DNA from: Marinisporobacter balticus | Lineage (GTDB): Bacteria; Bacillota; Clostridia; Peptostreptococcales; Thermotaleaceae | DNA: 64,000 bases | NCBI RefSeq assembly: GCF_004345705.1 | Contig: NZ_SLWV01000011.1 | Location: 1 to 64,000, forward strand | Reading direction: 5' to 3' | Part shown: in pieces, positions 1-8,090 of the stretch | How positions within the stretch are numbered: the stretch's first letter is position 1 | Layout: every line of letters starts with the position of its first letter | Translations under genes and position numbers: made by a program | The notes under the pieces: model-generated | What the model was told of the DNA's origin: nothing | The model's input: the letters and a program-made list of their open reading frames with translations, nothing else | Databases searched by the model: none

Positions 1-406
1 TTTCATATATAAATGAGCTCTAATGATAAAATTTATAGATTTTTAATGGATTGCATAAAAATTAAATTTTATACATTAGTTTCTGTGACTACTCTATGAT
101 AATCGATTATATTATATCATAGGGATATACGCATGAGTAAGAGATAAAAAAATGATGAAAATAAATTAAGGGAGTATGTTGTAACATAAGCCACAGAATT
201 CCAAATAAATGAATGGTAGGATATAGGAAAGATATTTGAAAATAAAATATAAAAAGAATGTTATCATCAGAAAAAGGTTCTTCTATGTTTATAGTTCATA
301 ATGGTTTATCTATAGGAATGAATAAAAGATTAAGAAGCATAGAGAATGGGTAAAATAAAATTTAGAAGTTTCGTATGCCATTATCTTTAAAGAGGAGGCG
401 ATTTTT
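1..406. other. Intergenic leader, no intact gene
   Basis: No supported gene. An 8-base inverted repeat (CTATGATA at 94-101, TATCATAG at 115-122, 13-base loop) could be an operator or weak hairpin. A short open stretch around 260-350 reads as about 30 residues ending SIENG and stop, but it has no ribosome site and I do not recognise it; it may be a gene remnant. The AGAGGAGG ribosome site of the cupin gene lies at the right end. Confidence 0.5.
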
Positions 407-748
407 ATGAATCAACAGTTATTAAAGAATATAGACTTTTCCAAAGTGATTGAGATGGAGTCGCTAGTAACCTATCAAGAAGGAAGAGTTGTAAGCAGAA
501 CATTAGCACAAGGAAAGCCTTTGAGTGTAACGTTGTTTGCCTTTGATAAAGGAGAAGAAATCAGTACCCATGTGTCAGGCGGAGATGCGCTTGTTTATAT
601 ACTTGATGGAGAGGCTGAGATTGCTATCGGCGAAGAAAACTTTCATGTGAAAAAAGGAGAAACGATTGCAATGCCAGCCAACATTCCACATGGACTTGTC
701 GCTAAGGAAAAATTCAAAATGCTCTTGATTGTTGTATTTAGTCTATAG
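407..748 (+). CDS. Small single-domain cupin protein
   Basis: A 113-residue single cupin barrel. The sequence shows the two cupin motifs in relaxed form: the stretch around residues 55-80 (HVSGGDALVYILDGEAEI) and the second near residues 85-100 (GETIAMPANIPHGL) with the conserved proline and histidine. Small cupins of this kind bind a metal and act as isomerases, dioxygenases or ligand-binding proteins, but the substrate cannot be read from sequence. It has a strong ribosome site (AGAGGAGG) and stands alone, 113 bases before prdR. There is no second domain and no signal peptide, so it should be cytoplasmic. Fold assignment is confident; function is open. Confidence 0.75.
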   Translation: MNQQLLKNIDFSKVIEMESLVTYQEGRVVSRTLAQGKPLSVTLFAFDKGEEISTHVSGGDALVYILDGEAEIAIGEENFHVKKGETIAMPANIPHGLVAKEKFKMLLIVVFSL

Positions 749-861
749 GTGAAAAAGTATTTGATAGATCATAGAATAAAATTTATTAAGCTACATAGAT
801 TACGCATTTCATGATAATATAATGTATAATATGTCGCTGATTTAGTCAAGGAGTTGAAAGA

Positions 862-2604
862 ATGCTATATAATTATGATGAAATCTTGGTAAAAGACGTA
901 ATGCGTAAGGATTATATTATGCTTAGTGAAAATTGTAAGATAAAGGATGGCATTAAAAGTTTACTAGAAAACAATATGAAGGAAATATTTATTACAGATG
1001 AAAAAAAAAATCTAAAGGGAATTATAACAGCAACAGATATTTCAAGATTTATGAAACAAAAAGTGAATGAAGAAATGCTAATGAAAGAATATATGGTGGA
1101 TAAACTCATAACGGTTTGTGAAGATGAATCTTTACGAATATGTAGAAACGTTATGATAGAAAATGAAATTGGTACATTGCCTGTAGTAAGAGATACATAT
1201 TTAGTAGGGGTCATAAGAAAACAAGAAATTATGAATTTTTTCTATATGGCACTTGAAAAGGCTGGAATAAAATTAGAACATGTAGTGAATTCTCTTCATG
1301 AAGCAGTATGTGTAATTGACGAAAATGGAAAAGTGATCCTTTGGAATAAAAGTGCTGAAAAATTACATAATGTTGCTGCATCTGAAATAATAGGAAAACC
1401 CTTGGCGGATTTTTTTCCAGAAGCGATGAATGTAAAAGTTTTTCACACGAAAAAACCTGTAGAAAATGTTTATCATTCTCCAAGGGAAAATTGTCATATC
1501 GTGATTAGCTCGGTACCTATTTTTATAGATGAAAGTTTTTTAGGTGTAGTGAGTACAGAGCAAGATGTTAGTGAACTACAAAAATTGGTCAAAGAGTTAC
1601 AAAAAGCAAATGATACGCTTGTATTTCTAAAAAAAGAAGTAGAAAGATATGCAAATGATGGATTTGGAAAAGTGATCGGAAAAAATTTAGAATTACTAAA
1701 AAAAATTGAGATTGCTAGACAAGTGGGCAAAACAAAAGTCAATATTCTAATTACAGGGGAAAGTGGAACGGGGAAAGAAGTATTTGCAAGAGCTATACAT
1801 GATTATAGTGGAGAAAAGGGACTGTTTATTCCTATTAATTGTAGTGCTATTCCAAATGAATTATTTGAGAGTGAGTTGTTTGGATATGAGCAAGGGGCTT
1901 TTACAGGGGCTAATAAAAAAGGAAAAATGGGATTGTTTGAAATGGCTAACGAAGGGACTATCTTTTTAGATGAAATAGGCGATTTGCCTATGTTTATGCA
2001 GGCAAAGCTATTAAGGGTACTTCAAGATAAAGTAGTGAGAAGAATTGGTGGAGAGCATTATACAGATATTAATATGCGGGTCATTTCAGCTACCAATAAA
2101 AATTTAAAAGAAATGGTAGAATCAGGTATATTTAGAGAAGATCTATATTATCGCCTTGATGTAGTACAAATTCAATTACCGCCACTTCGAGAGAGAGGTG
2201 GGGATATTGTTTTATTAATAAATTATTTCTTAAAGGAATTATCGAAACAAAATAATAAAGAAATTACAAAGATTGATCCAGAAGTTATGGAAGTATTACA
2301 AAGGTATGTTTGGAAAGGAAATATTCGAGAATTAAAAAATACGGTTGAATATTTAGTTGTATTGTGTAGAGGAGATACGATTACGACAGATTTAATTCCT
2401 AACTATATAATAGAAGAAACCAAGAAGAAAAAATATAAAGTAGGCGGACCACTAGACTTAAATAAATCGCTTATAGCGTTTGAGATCGATTTAATTAGGC
2501 AAGCTTTAAAATTGGCAAAGGGCAATAAAGCGCAAGCAGCAAAATTATTAAATATACCAAGAACCACATTATATTCGAAAATAAAAAACTATGAGATGGA
2601 CTGA
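862..2604 (+). CDS. prdR: PrdR, sigma-54-dependent activator of proline reductase genes
   Basis: A 580-residue enhancer-binding protein with two CBS repeats (about residues 10-130), a PAS domain (about 135-240), an AAA+ sigma-54 interaction domain (about 275-505) and a C-terminal Fis-type helix-turn-helix (about 540-580). Walker A reads GESGTGKE at residues 299-306 and the sigma-54 contact loop GAFTGA is intact at 345-350; a DEIGDLP Walker B follows. This order matches PrdR of Clostridioides difficile, which activates proline reductase genes in response to proline. It lies directly before a perfect -24/-12 promoter and prdC, so its target is almost certainly that operon. The ligand sensed by the CBS or PAS part is not visible. 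It ends in its own terminator hairpin, so it is likely transcribed separately from prdC. Confidence 0.93.
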   Translation: MLYNYDEILVKDVMRKDYIMLSENCKIKDGIKSLLENNMKEIFITDEKKNLKGIITATDISRFMKQKVNEEMLMKEYMVDKLITVCEDESLRICRNVMIENEIGTLPVVRDTYLVGVIRKQEIMNFFYMALEKAGIKLEHVVNSLHEAVCVIDENGKVILWNKSAEKLHNVAASEIIGKPLADFFPEAMNVKVFHTKKPVENVYHSPRENCHIVISSVPIFIDESFLGVVSTEQDVSELQKLVKELQKANDTLVFLKKEVERYANDGFGKVIGKNLELLKKIEIARQVGKTKVNILITGESGTGKEVFARAIHDYSGEKGLFIPINCSAIPNELFESELFGYEQGAFTGANKKGKMGLFEMANEGTIFLDEIGDLPMFMQAKLLRVLQDKVVRRIGGEHYTDINMRVISATNKNLKEMVESGIFREDLYYRLDVVQIQLPPLRERGGDIVLLINYFLKELSKQNNKEITKIDPEVMEVLQRYVWKGNIRELKNTVEYLVVLCRGDTITTDLIPNYIIEETKKKKYKVGGPLDLNKSLIAFEIDLIRQALKLAKGNKAQAAKLLNIPRTTLYSKIKNYEMD

Positions 2605-2712
2605 CGAAAATTAGACAAAGTACGAATTTAAGACAAAAAAATATTTAGGTATTTAACAGTTCTAAAGCATTGAAATTACAACGGAAATGAAATTTTAGAA
2701 TAATTACTTAAT

Positions 2713-2766
2713 AAAAAGTCACAGAAAAACGTCGAAAATTGACTTTTTACTGTGGCTTTTTAAACA
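2713..2766 (+). terminator. Terminator after prdR, containing a repeated motif
   Basis: A long hairpin. The outer arm AAAAAGTCACAG (2713-2724) pairs with CTGTGGCTTTTT (2750-2761, one G-U), and inside it AAAAACGTC (2725-2733) pairs with GACTTTTT (2741-2748) with a one-base bulge. The 3' arm ends in a T run. The inner part carries a 17-base element that recurs elsewhere in the window (see findings), so it may serve both as terminator and as upstream activator site. Confidence 0.75.
2725..2741 (+). promoter_or_regulatory. Candidate activator-binding element upstream of prdC
   Basis: The 17-mer AAAAACGTCGAAAATTG lies about 130 bases upstream of the -24 element of the prd sigma-54 promoter, a normal distance for an enhancer site. 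The same 17-mer with one change occurs at 10375-10391 and a looser copy at 59804-59819. Binding by PrdR is an inference; the element also forms part of the prdR terminator hairpin. Confidence 0.4.
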
Positions 2767-2863
2767 AAAGATTTTATGGGAACAAAAAACATATATTTTT
2801 TATAGCGTAGTAAAGCGAGCATGTTTGCATAAAAAAAATAAAAAAACAAATAATATATTGAGT

Positions 2864-2880
2864 TGGCACATATATTGCAT
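2864..2880 (+). promoter_or_regulatory. Sigma-54 (-24/-12) promoter of the prd operon
   Basis: TGGCAC, five bases, TTGCAT: GG at 2865-2866 and GC at 2877-2878 are exactly 12 apart, matching the sigma-54 consensus without a mismatch in the core. It faces prdC and follows a gene for a sigma-54 activator. Transcription should start near 2890. Confidence 0.93.
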
Positions 2881-2944
2881 TGTTAATTTGTGAAAAGTTT
2901 GTCTAATGAGCAAATCAAGTATTCATGATAAAGGAGGTAGAAAT

Positions 2945-4234
2945 GTGAAGCGTGTAATGCTATTAAAACAACATGTAGGTGCACCGTGTGTACCAATTGT
3001 ACATGAAGGAGATGCAGTAAAGAGAGGACAATGTATAGCAGAACCATCTGGATTAGGGGCGAAACTGCATACAAGTGTTACTGGAAAAGTAGCAAAGATT
3101 ACAGAAACTGAAATCATCATAGATGCAGATGCTGTACAAAGTGAAGAATATGTGAAAATAAAAGAATGTGAAAGCATTGTAGATTCTGTTTTTGAAGCTG
3201 GTGTAGTGGGTGCTGGAGGAGCGGGTTTTCCAACACATATAAAGCTTAAGACAGAACTAGTGGACGGTTATATTATTGCAAATTGTGTTGAGTGTGAGCC
3301 TGTACTTTCTCATAATATTAAGTTATTAGAAGAAAATCCTTTGATTGTTATTAATGGAATTAAATATGCAATGGAAGCGACAAAGGCAAAAAGTGCTTGT
3401 ATTGCAATTAAAGTAAAAAATAAAAAAGCAATAGAATCAATAAAAAAAGCATTAGATGGAATAGATAATATAGAAGTAAAAGAACTAAGAGATATGTATC
3501 CAATGGGTGAAGAAAGAGCCATAATACATGAAATTTTTGGAGATTGGTTAACACCAAATCAATTACCTCTTGAAGCAAATTGTGTCGTATTAAATACAGA
3601 AACGCTTGCGAATATTACTAGAGCTGTAGAAGATAGAAAACCAGTAATCGATAAGGATATTACGATTGGTGGAAAAGTTAAAAACGGAACAGGATCAAAT
3701 ATATTTTTCCAAATGCCAATTGGAACACCAATTAGTGAATTGATAGAAAAATGTGGTGGAATTGATGGAGAATATGGTGAAATTGTAATGGGTGGACCTT
3801 ATACAGGAAAAGCAGGAGATATAAATATATCAACCGTTACAAAGATTTCAGGCGGTGCAATTGTAACGATTCCATTGCCAGAATATGATGGACCCTTAGG
3901 ATTATTAGTCTGTGCTTGTGGTGCTGATGAGGAAAGATTAAGAGATATCGCAGCAAAAATGAAATCAAAAGTTGTAGGTGTTACAGCATGCAAAAATGTA
4001 GAAGTCATTAGAGGTGCAAATAAATGTGAAACACCTGGAGATTGTCCAGGACAAGCACAAGGAATCTTACAACTTAAAAAAGATGGCGCAAAGAGGATAT
4101 TGATATCAAATTGTAGTGATTGTTCAAATACAGTAATGTGCTGTGCACCAAACTTAGGAATACCTGTATACCATCATACAGATCATGTATTTAGAACAGT
4201 TGATCACGAACTAACAAGAAGACTTCCTATGTAA
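2945..4234 (+). CDS. prdC: PrdC, RnfC-like electron transfer protein of proline reductase
   Basis: About 429 residues related to RnfC/NADH-quinone oxidoreductase subunits. Family knowledge: PrdC is thought to pass electrons from NADH to proline reductase. Visible features are the N-terminal HVGAPC stretch, a glycine-rich loop GVVGAGGAGFPTHIK, CVECEP, and a C-terminal half rich in cysteines (VCACG, CETPGDCPG, NCSDCSNTVMCC) likely to bind iron-sulfur clusters or carry redox thiols. The start is GTG at 2945, eight bases after AAAGGAGG; an upstream ATG at 2906 has no ribosome site and an ATG at 2943 is stopped at once by TGA. All residues are standard amino acids here: no in-frame UGA. First gene of the sigma-54 transcript. 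Confidence 0.9.
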   Translation: MKRVMLLKQHVGAPCVPIVHEGDAVKRGQCIAEPSGLGAKLHTSVTGKVAKITETEIIIDADAVQSEEYVKIKECESIVDSVFEAGVVGAGGAGFPTHIKLKTELVDGYIIANCVECEPVLSHNIKLLEENPLIVINGIKYAMEATKAKSACIAIKVKNKKAIESIKKALDGIDNIEVKELRDMYPMGEERAIIHEIFGDWLTPNQLPLEANCVVLNTETLANITRAVEDRKPVIDKDITIGGKVKNGTGSNIFFQMPIGTPISELIEKCGGIDGEYGEIVMGGPYTGKAGDINISTVTKISGGAIVTIPLPEYDGPLGLLVCACGADEERLRDIAAKMKSKVVGVTACKNVEVIRGANKCETPGDCPGQAQGILQLKKDGAKRILISNCSDCSNTVMCCAPNLGIPVYHHTDHVFRTVDHELTRRLPM

Positions 4235-4317
4235 TAAAAAGAAATTTATTTTGAAATATAAGGGATATCGAATTTTAACGGTAGAAATTATATTAATTTA
4301 AGGGGGCAGATTTTAAA

Positions 4318-4725
4318 ATGTCAATGAGTGCTGAACATGCAGAGGAATTAAAAAATGAGATTGCAGCTGTATGCTGTAGAACAGAGGAAGGAACAATCCT
4401 ATCTGCAGCAAATTTAGAAGATCCAAATATTTTTCCAGATCTAGAAGCTTCAGGATTGATGAATATTCCTGAAAACTGTCTAAAAATTGGTCAAGTTATT
4501 GGTGCAAAGCTTGTGAAAACCATTGACTCATTAACACCTTTAACAGCTGACTTACTTGAAGGAATAAAAGAATTAAAAGAGGAAGCAGTAGAAGAACAAA
4601 AAGATGAAGAAAATATGGTTATAGAAAAAGATCAAGCACAGCAAGAATGCATGCATATGCAAAATGGAACAATTAAGATAAATATTGAAGAAGGAAAAGG
4701 GATCTATATTGAATTAGAAATTTAA
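4318..4725 (+). CDS. Stand-alone copy of the PrdA N-terminal module
   Basis: A 135-residue protein nearly identical, in DNA and protein, to the first 85 residues of PrdA, whose gene starts exactly 500 bases downstream. It keeps the AAVCCRTEEGT stretch with its cysteine pair and the QVIGAKL motif. After an acidic linker it ends with a short IKINIEEGKGIYIELE tail that matches PrdA just after its second module (IKIAEGKGIDIEV). It therefore looks like a miniature PrdA N-terminus, not a random truncation. It has its own ribosome site (GGGGGCAG) and lies between prdC and prdA in the same direction. Whether it is an assembly factor, a competing subunit or a duplication relic is unknown. Confidence 0.8.
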   Translation: MSMSAEHAEELKNEIAAVCCRTEEGTILSAANLEDPNIFPDLEASGLMNIPENCLKIGQVIGAKLVKTIDSLTPLTADLLEGIKELKEEAVEEQKDEENMVIEKDQAQQECMHMQNGTIKINIEEGKGIYIELEI

Positions 4726-4817
4726 GCTATAAAGAGAGTTTTTAAAAAAAGACGCTCCTTTATATAAATAAGAATCATCTTAATTACATCAATAAAAACA
4801 AAAGGAGGGTATAAACT

Positions 4818-6902
4818 ATGTCAATGAGTGCAGAACACGCAGCAGAACTCAAAAATGAGGTTGCAGCTGTATGCTGTAGAACAGAAGAAGGAACAATCAT
4901 ATCCGCAGCAAATCTAGAAGACCCAAATATTTTTCCGGATCTAGAAGCTTCAGGATTAATGAAAATTCCAGAAAATTGCCTAAAAATTGGTCAAGTTATT
5001 GGTGCAAAGCTTATGAAAACTATCGATTCATTAACACCTTTAACATCAGACTTACTTGAAGGCATAGTAGAGATGAAAGAGGAGCATGCTTCTAAAGAAA
5101 TATCACAACCAGAGCAAAAGGCTGTATTAAAAAACAACCTAAAAGCAGGAGCTGTGATTGAAGCAATAGACCTTGAAAATCCAATGAACTTTGAGAAGCT
5201 AGAGGATTCACTTTTAATTAAGCTTACAGATGCAGTTTTAACAAGAAAACAAGTAATAGGAGCAAAGCTTTTAAAAGATGCACCTGCACTTAGTGTTGTT
5301 ACAGGAGAGATGCTAGAAGGATTTGATGCTTTTGTACCAGAAAAAGCAGTAGAAGTTCAAGCAGCACAAGCTGTACAATCAACTATAGTTGGTGGGCTAT
5401 TAAAAATCAAAATAGCAGAAGGAAAAGGAATTGATATAGAAGTTCCAATTGGAACAGGATCAAGCGTAGTGCCTGTTAAAGAACAAGCATCTTCAGTTGT
5501 AGAAGTAGCTGAAAATAAGGTTGAAAAATTAGAAGAAAAAGTGATAAGAACTTTAACAAGAAAGCATTTTAAAATAGAAAAAGTAGAGATGGGATCTGAG
5601 ACAAAAGTTGATGGAACTACGCTCTACATCAGAGAAGATATTTTAAAAAATGCAATTGCTTCAGAAGAATTAGTAGTAGATATGAAGCTAGAAATCATTA
5701 CACCAGAAAGATACAATGAATATAGTGAAACAATCATGGATGTTCAACCGATTGCTACAAAAGAAGAGGGAGAGCTAGGTGAAGGAATCACAAGAGTCAT
5801 TGATGGTGTGATTGTCATGGTAACAGGGACAGATGAAAATGGTGTTCAAATTGGAGAATTTGGTTCTTCAGAGGGAATCCTAGATAGAAACATTATGTGG
5901 GGAAGACCAGGTGCACCAGATAAAGGTGAAATCTTTATCAAGACAGAAGTAAAGGTTAAAGCTGGTACGAACATGGAAAGACCAGGACCTATGGCAGCGC
6001 ATGAAGCGACGGATGTGATTACACAAGAAATCAGAGAAGCACTTAAAGCAGCAGATGATAGCTTAGTTGTAGATACAGAAGAATTTAAGCAAGTACGTCG
6101 CCCAGGGAAGAAGAAAGTTGTAATCGTTAAAGAAATCATGGGACAAGGTGCAATGCATGATAACTTCATCTTGCCAGTAGAACCAGCAGGAACATTAGGC
6201 GCGAAGCCAAATGTTGACCTAGGAAATGTACCGATCACTGTATCACCGCTTCAAGTATTAGATGGATGCATCCATGCAATTACTTGTATCGGACCTGCTT
6301 CTAAGGAAACAACAAGACATTACTGGAGAGAGCCTTTAGTAATAGAAACCATGAAAGATGAAGAACTAGATTTAGCTGGAATCATTTTTGTTGGTTCACC
6401 ACAAGTAAATGCTGAAAAATTCTATGTATCAAAAATATTAGGGATGACAGTAGAAGCAATGGATGTAGATGGTGCGATCGTAACGACAGAAGGTTTTGGA
6501 AACAATCATATTGACTTTGCAAGCCATATTGAACAAATTGGTATGAGAGGAATTTCAGTAGTGGGTGTTACTTTCTCTGCTGTTCAAGGTCAGTTAGTTG
6601 TTGGAAATCCATATATGACTTCACTCGTTGATAACAACAAATCAGCACAAGGCATTGAAAATGAAGTTCTTGAGAACAACTGTCTTGCGCCAGAAGATGC
6701 AGTACGTGCAGTATATATGTTAAAAGCAAGAATGGGCGGAGAAGATATCAAGGAAGCTGAAAGAAAATGGAATCCAAATGTTAAGCTTAATAATATAGAT
6801 GTAATAGAAAATGGAACAGGAAGAAAAATTGAGTTAGAAGCAAATGAGCAATCATTAGAAAAAAGCAAGAAGAGAAGAGAAATCTACGAAGTAGAAGAAT
6901 AA
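4818..6902 (+). CDS. prdA: PrdA, D-proline reductase proprotein (pyruvoyl subunit precursor)
   Basis: A 694-residue precursor of the catalytic subunit that reduces D-proline to 5-aminovalerate. In the family the chain is cut before a cysteine that becomes the N-terminal pyruvoyl group. The site here is Thr489-Cys490 in AITCIGPASKETT, giving a 489-residue N-terminal chain and a 205-residue pyruvoyl chain of about 23 kDa, the size reported for Clostridium sticklandii. The N-terminal part has two copies of one module (about residues 8-80 and 100-170, both with QVIGAKL and LEG), which may explain why it is longer than I recall for the C. sticklandii protein. A GGAGGG ribosome site precedes the ATG. 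Followed closely by a small gene and prdB. Confidence 0.95.
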   Translation: MSMSAEHAAELKNEVAAVCCRTEEGTIISAANLEDPNIFPDLEASGLMKIPENCLKIGQVIGAKLMKTIDSLTPLTSDLLEGIVEMKEEHASKEISQPEQKAVLKNNLKAGAVIEAIDLENPMNFEKLEDSLLIKLTDAVLTRKQVIGAKLLKDAPALSVVTGEMLEGFDAFVPEKAVEVQAAQAVQSTIVGGLLKIKIAEGKGIDIEVPIGTGSSVVPVKEQASSVVEVAENKVEKLEEKVIRTLTRKHFKIEKVEMGSETKVDGTTLYIREDILKNAIASEELVVDMKLEIITPERYNEYSETIMDVQPIATKEEGELGEGITRVIDGVIVMVTGTDENGVQIGEFGSSEGILDRNIMWGRPGAPDKGEIFIKTEVKVKAGTNMERPGPMAAHEATDVITQEIREALKAADDSLVVDTEEFKQVRRPGKKKVVIVKEIMGQGAMHDNFILPVEPAGTLGAKPNVDLGNVPITVSPLQVLDGCIHAITCIGPASKETTRHYWREPLVIETMKDEELDLAGIIFVGSPQVNAEKFYVSKILGMTVEAMDVDGAIVTTEGFGNNHIDFASHIEQIGMRGISVVGVTFSAVQGQLVVGNPYMTSLVDNNKSAQGIENEVLENNCLAPEDAVRAVYMLKARMGGEDIKEAERKWNPNVKLNNIDVIENGTGRKIELEANEQSLEKSKKRREIYEVEE

Positions 6903-6917
6903 GATGGGGTGATAAGG

Positions 6918-7205
6918 ATGGATCGATTAAAATACATCTCTTCCGAAAGGTTTTTCGAAGGCATTGTAGTAGATGTAGATGATTGTTCTGTTACGATGGA
7001 TCTTAAAGGAAGAATGGGCCAACTGAAAGTGCCTAGAAGATTAGTCATAACAGCATATGAAATACTGATAGGTCAAGAGGTTGGTTTTATGATGAGCTAT
7101 CCAGAAATATTAGGCCCAGAGGTTGATGAAGAATACGCAACCCTTGCAAAAAGACAACAAGAAATAAAAAGGAAAATAGAAAAAAAAGAGGAGGGGAAAA
7201 TATGA
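6918..7205 (+). CDS. Small conserved protein of proline reductase operons
   Basis: A 95-residue protein placed between prdA and prdB. The N-terminal two-thirds reads like a small beta barrel (FEGIVVDVDDCSVTMDLKGRMGQLKVPRRLVI) and the end is a charged helix (about residues 70-95). I recall similar small genes at this place in other prd operons, but no function is established to my knowledge. The ATG at 6918 is chosen over GTG at 6909 because GGGGTGAT overlaps the latter and spaces correctly for the former. It overlaps the prdB start by four bases (ATGA-type junction), which suggests translational coupling and equal dosage with PrdB. Confidence 0.75.
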   Translation: MDRLKYISSERFFEGIVVDVDDCSVTMDLKGRMGQLKVPRRLVITAYEILIGQEVGFMMSYPEILGPEVDEEYATLAKRQQEIKRKIEKKEEGKI

Positions 7206-7927
7206 GTTTAACTGTATTAAAAGGACTACAATCAGAAATATTTGTACCAAATACACCTCCGGTAGTATGGACTCCTGTAACAAAACCATTAAATGAAATG
7301 GTTGTCGCATTAGCAACTGCTGCTGGCGTACATTTAAAATCAGATAAAAGATTTAATTTAGCTGGAGATACAAGCTTTAGAGTTGTTCCTGGAGATGCGC
7401 CAAGTAGTGAATTAATGGTATCTCACGGAGGATATGATAATGCAGATGTAAATAAAGATATTAACTGCATGTTCCCAATCGATAGAATGAAAGAATTAGC
7501 GCAAGAAGGTGTAATCAAGGCACTTGCTCCTGTAAACTTTGGATTTATGGGTGGTGGTGGAGACGTTAAAGTTTTCACTGAAGAAACAGGTCCTCAAATT
7601 GCACAGCAATTAAAAGAAGAAGGCGTAGACGCTGTTTTGCTAACAGCTGGATGAGGGACTTGCCACCGCTCTGCCGTGATTGTGCAGAGAGCGATCGAGG
7701 AAGCTGGAATACCTACAATTATTATTGCAGCATTACCTCCTGTAGTAAGACAAAGTGGATCTCCTAGAGTATCTGCGCCATTGGTTCCAATGGGTGCAAA
7801 TGCTGGAGCGCCAAATGATAAAGAAATGCAAACGGCGATCACAAAAGAAAGTTTAGAAGCATTGGTTTCTATTCAAACGCCAGGAAGAATTGTAAATCTT
7901 CCATATGAATATGTAGCAGAAATATAG
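7202..7927 (+). CDS. prdB: PrdB, selenocysteine subunit of D-proline reductase
   Basis: A 241-residue selenoprotein. The reading frame is interrupted by a single TGA at 7652-7654 that continues in the same frame to 7927; both halves match PrdB. Selenocysteine 151 sits in GUGTC, a UxxC redox motif that is the known active-site arrangement of PrdB and GrdB. A hairpin beginning 12 bases after the TGA serves as the bacterial SECIS. PrdB attacks the D-proline bound to the pyruvoyl of PrdA during reductive ring opening. Automatic callers will split it into two ORFs. Its expression requires selA, selB, selC and selD, none of which is in this window. Confidence 0.96.
7667..7693 (+). promoter_or_regulatory. 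Bacterial SECIS hairpin in prdB
   Basis: CGCTCTGC (7667-7674) pairs with GCAGAG plus GCG (7684-7693, one bulged A), with a nine-base apical loop containing GTG. It lies 12 bases after the UGA codon, as expected for SelB-dependent decoding. Confidence 0.85.
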
Positions 7928-7946
7928 TGAACTTGTTTTGCGAAAG

Positions 7947-7960
7947 AAAAACATCGAAAC
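7947..7960 (+). promoter_or_regulatory. Weak copy of the AAAAACGT-GAAA element
   Basis: AAAAACATCGAAAC in the prdB-prdD gap resembles the 17-base element upstream of prdC but has at least two changes. It may be a degenerate copy or chance in AT-rich DNA. Confidence 0.2.
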
Positions 7961-8002
7961 TTTAGGTAGAGATGCTTTTCTACGCAAATCAGAAAGTTTC
8001 AA

Positions 8003-8032
8003 TCTCCCACTTCTATAAGTGGGAGACTTTTA
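8003..8032 (+). terminator. Terminator or attenuator between prdB and prdD
   Basis: A perfect 10-base stem TCTCCCACTT / AAGTGGGAGA (8003-8012, 8017-8026) with a four-base loop, followed by CTTTTAAAA. It would cut expression of prdDEF relative to prdAB unless read through. Confidence 0.8.
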
Positions 8033-8050
8033 AAATATTATATTCAAACA

Positions 8051-8064
8051 AGAAAACGTTTTCA
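8051..8064 (+). promoter_or_regulatory. Possible CcpA (cre) site before prdD
   Basis: AGAAAACGTTTTCA is a near-perfect palindrome and fits the cre consensus TGNAANCGNWNNCA except at its first base. It lies between the terminator and prdD. CcpA control of proline reductase is known in C. difficile; binding here is an inference. Confidence 0.35.
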
Positions 8065-8090
8065 AACAGGTAATTGAGTAGGTGAAAAAT

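Noticed and set aside
2906..2944. ATG at 2906 as the prdC start
   Set aside because: No ribosome site before it, and it lies only about 16 bases after the predicted transcript start; AAAGGAGG points to the GTG at 2945.
7652..7654. Stop codon breaking prdB as a nonsense mutation
   Set aside because: The frame continues with conserved PrdB sequence, the codon is in the known UxxC position and a SECIS follows.
8003..8026. CRISPR repeat or IS end
   Set aside because: A single perfect stem with a T-rich tail between two operon genes is better explained as a terminator; no second copy seen.
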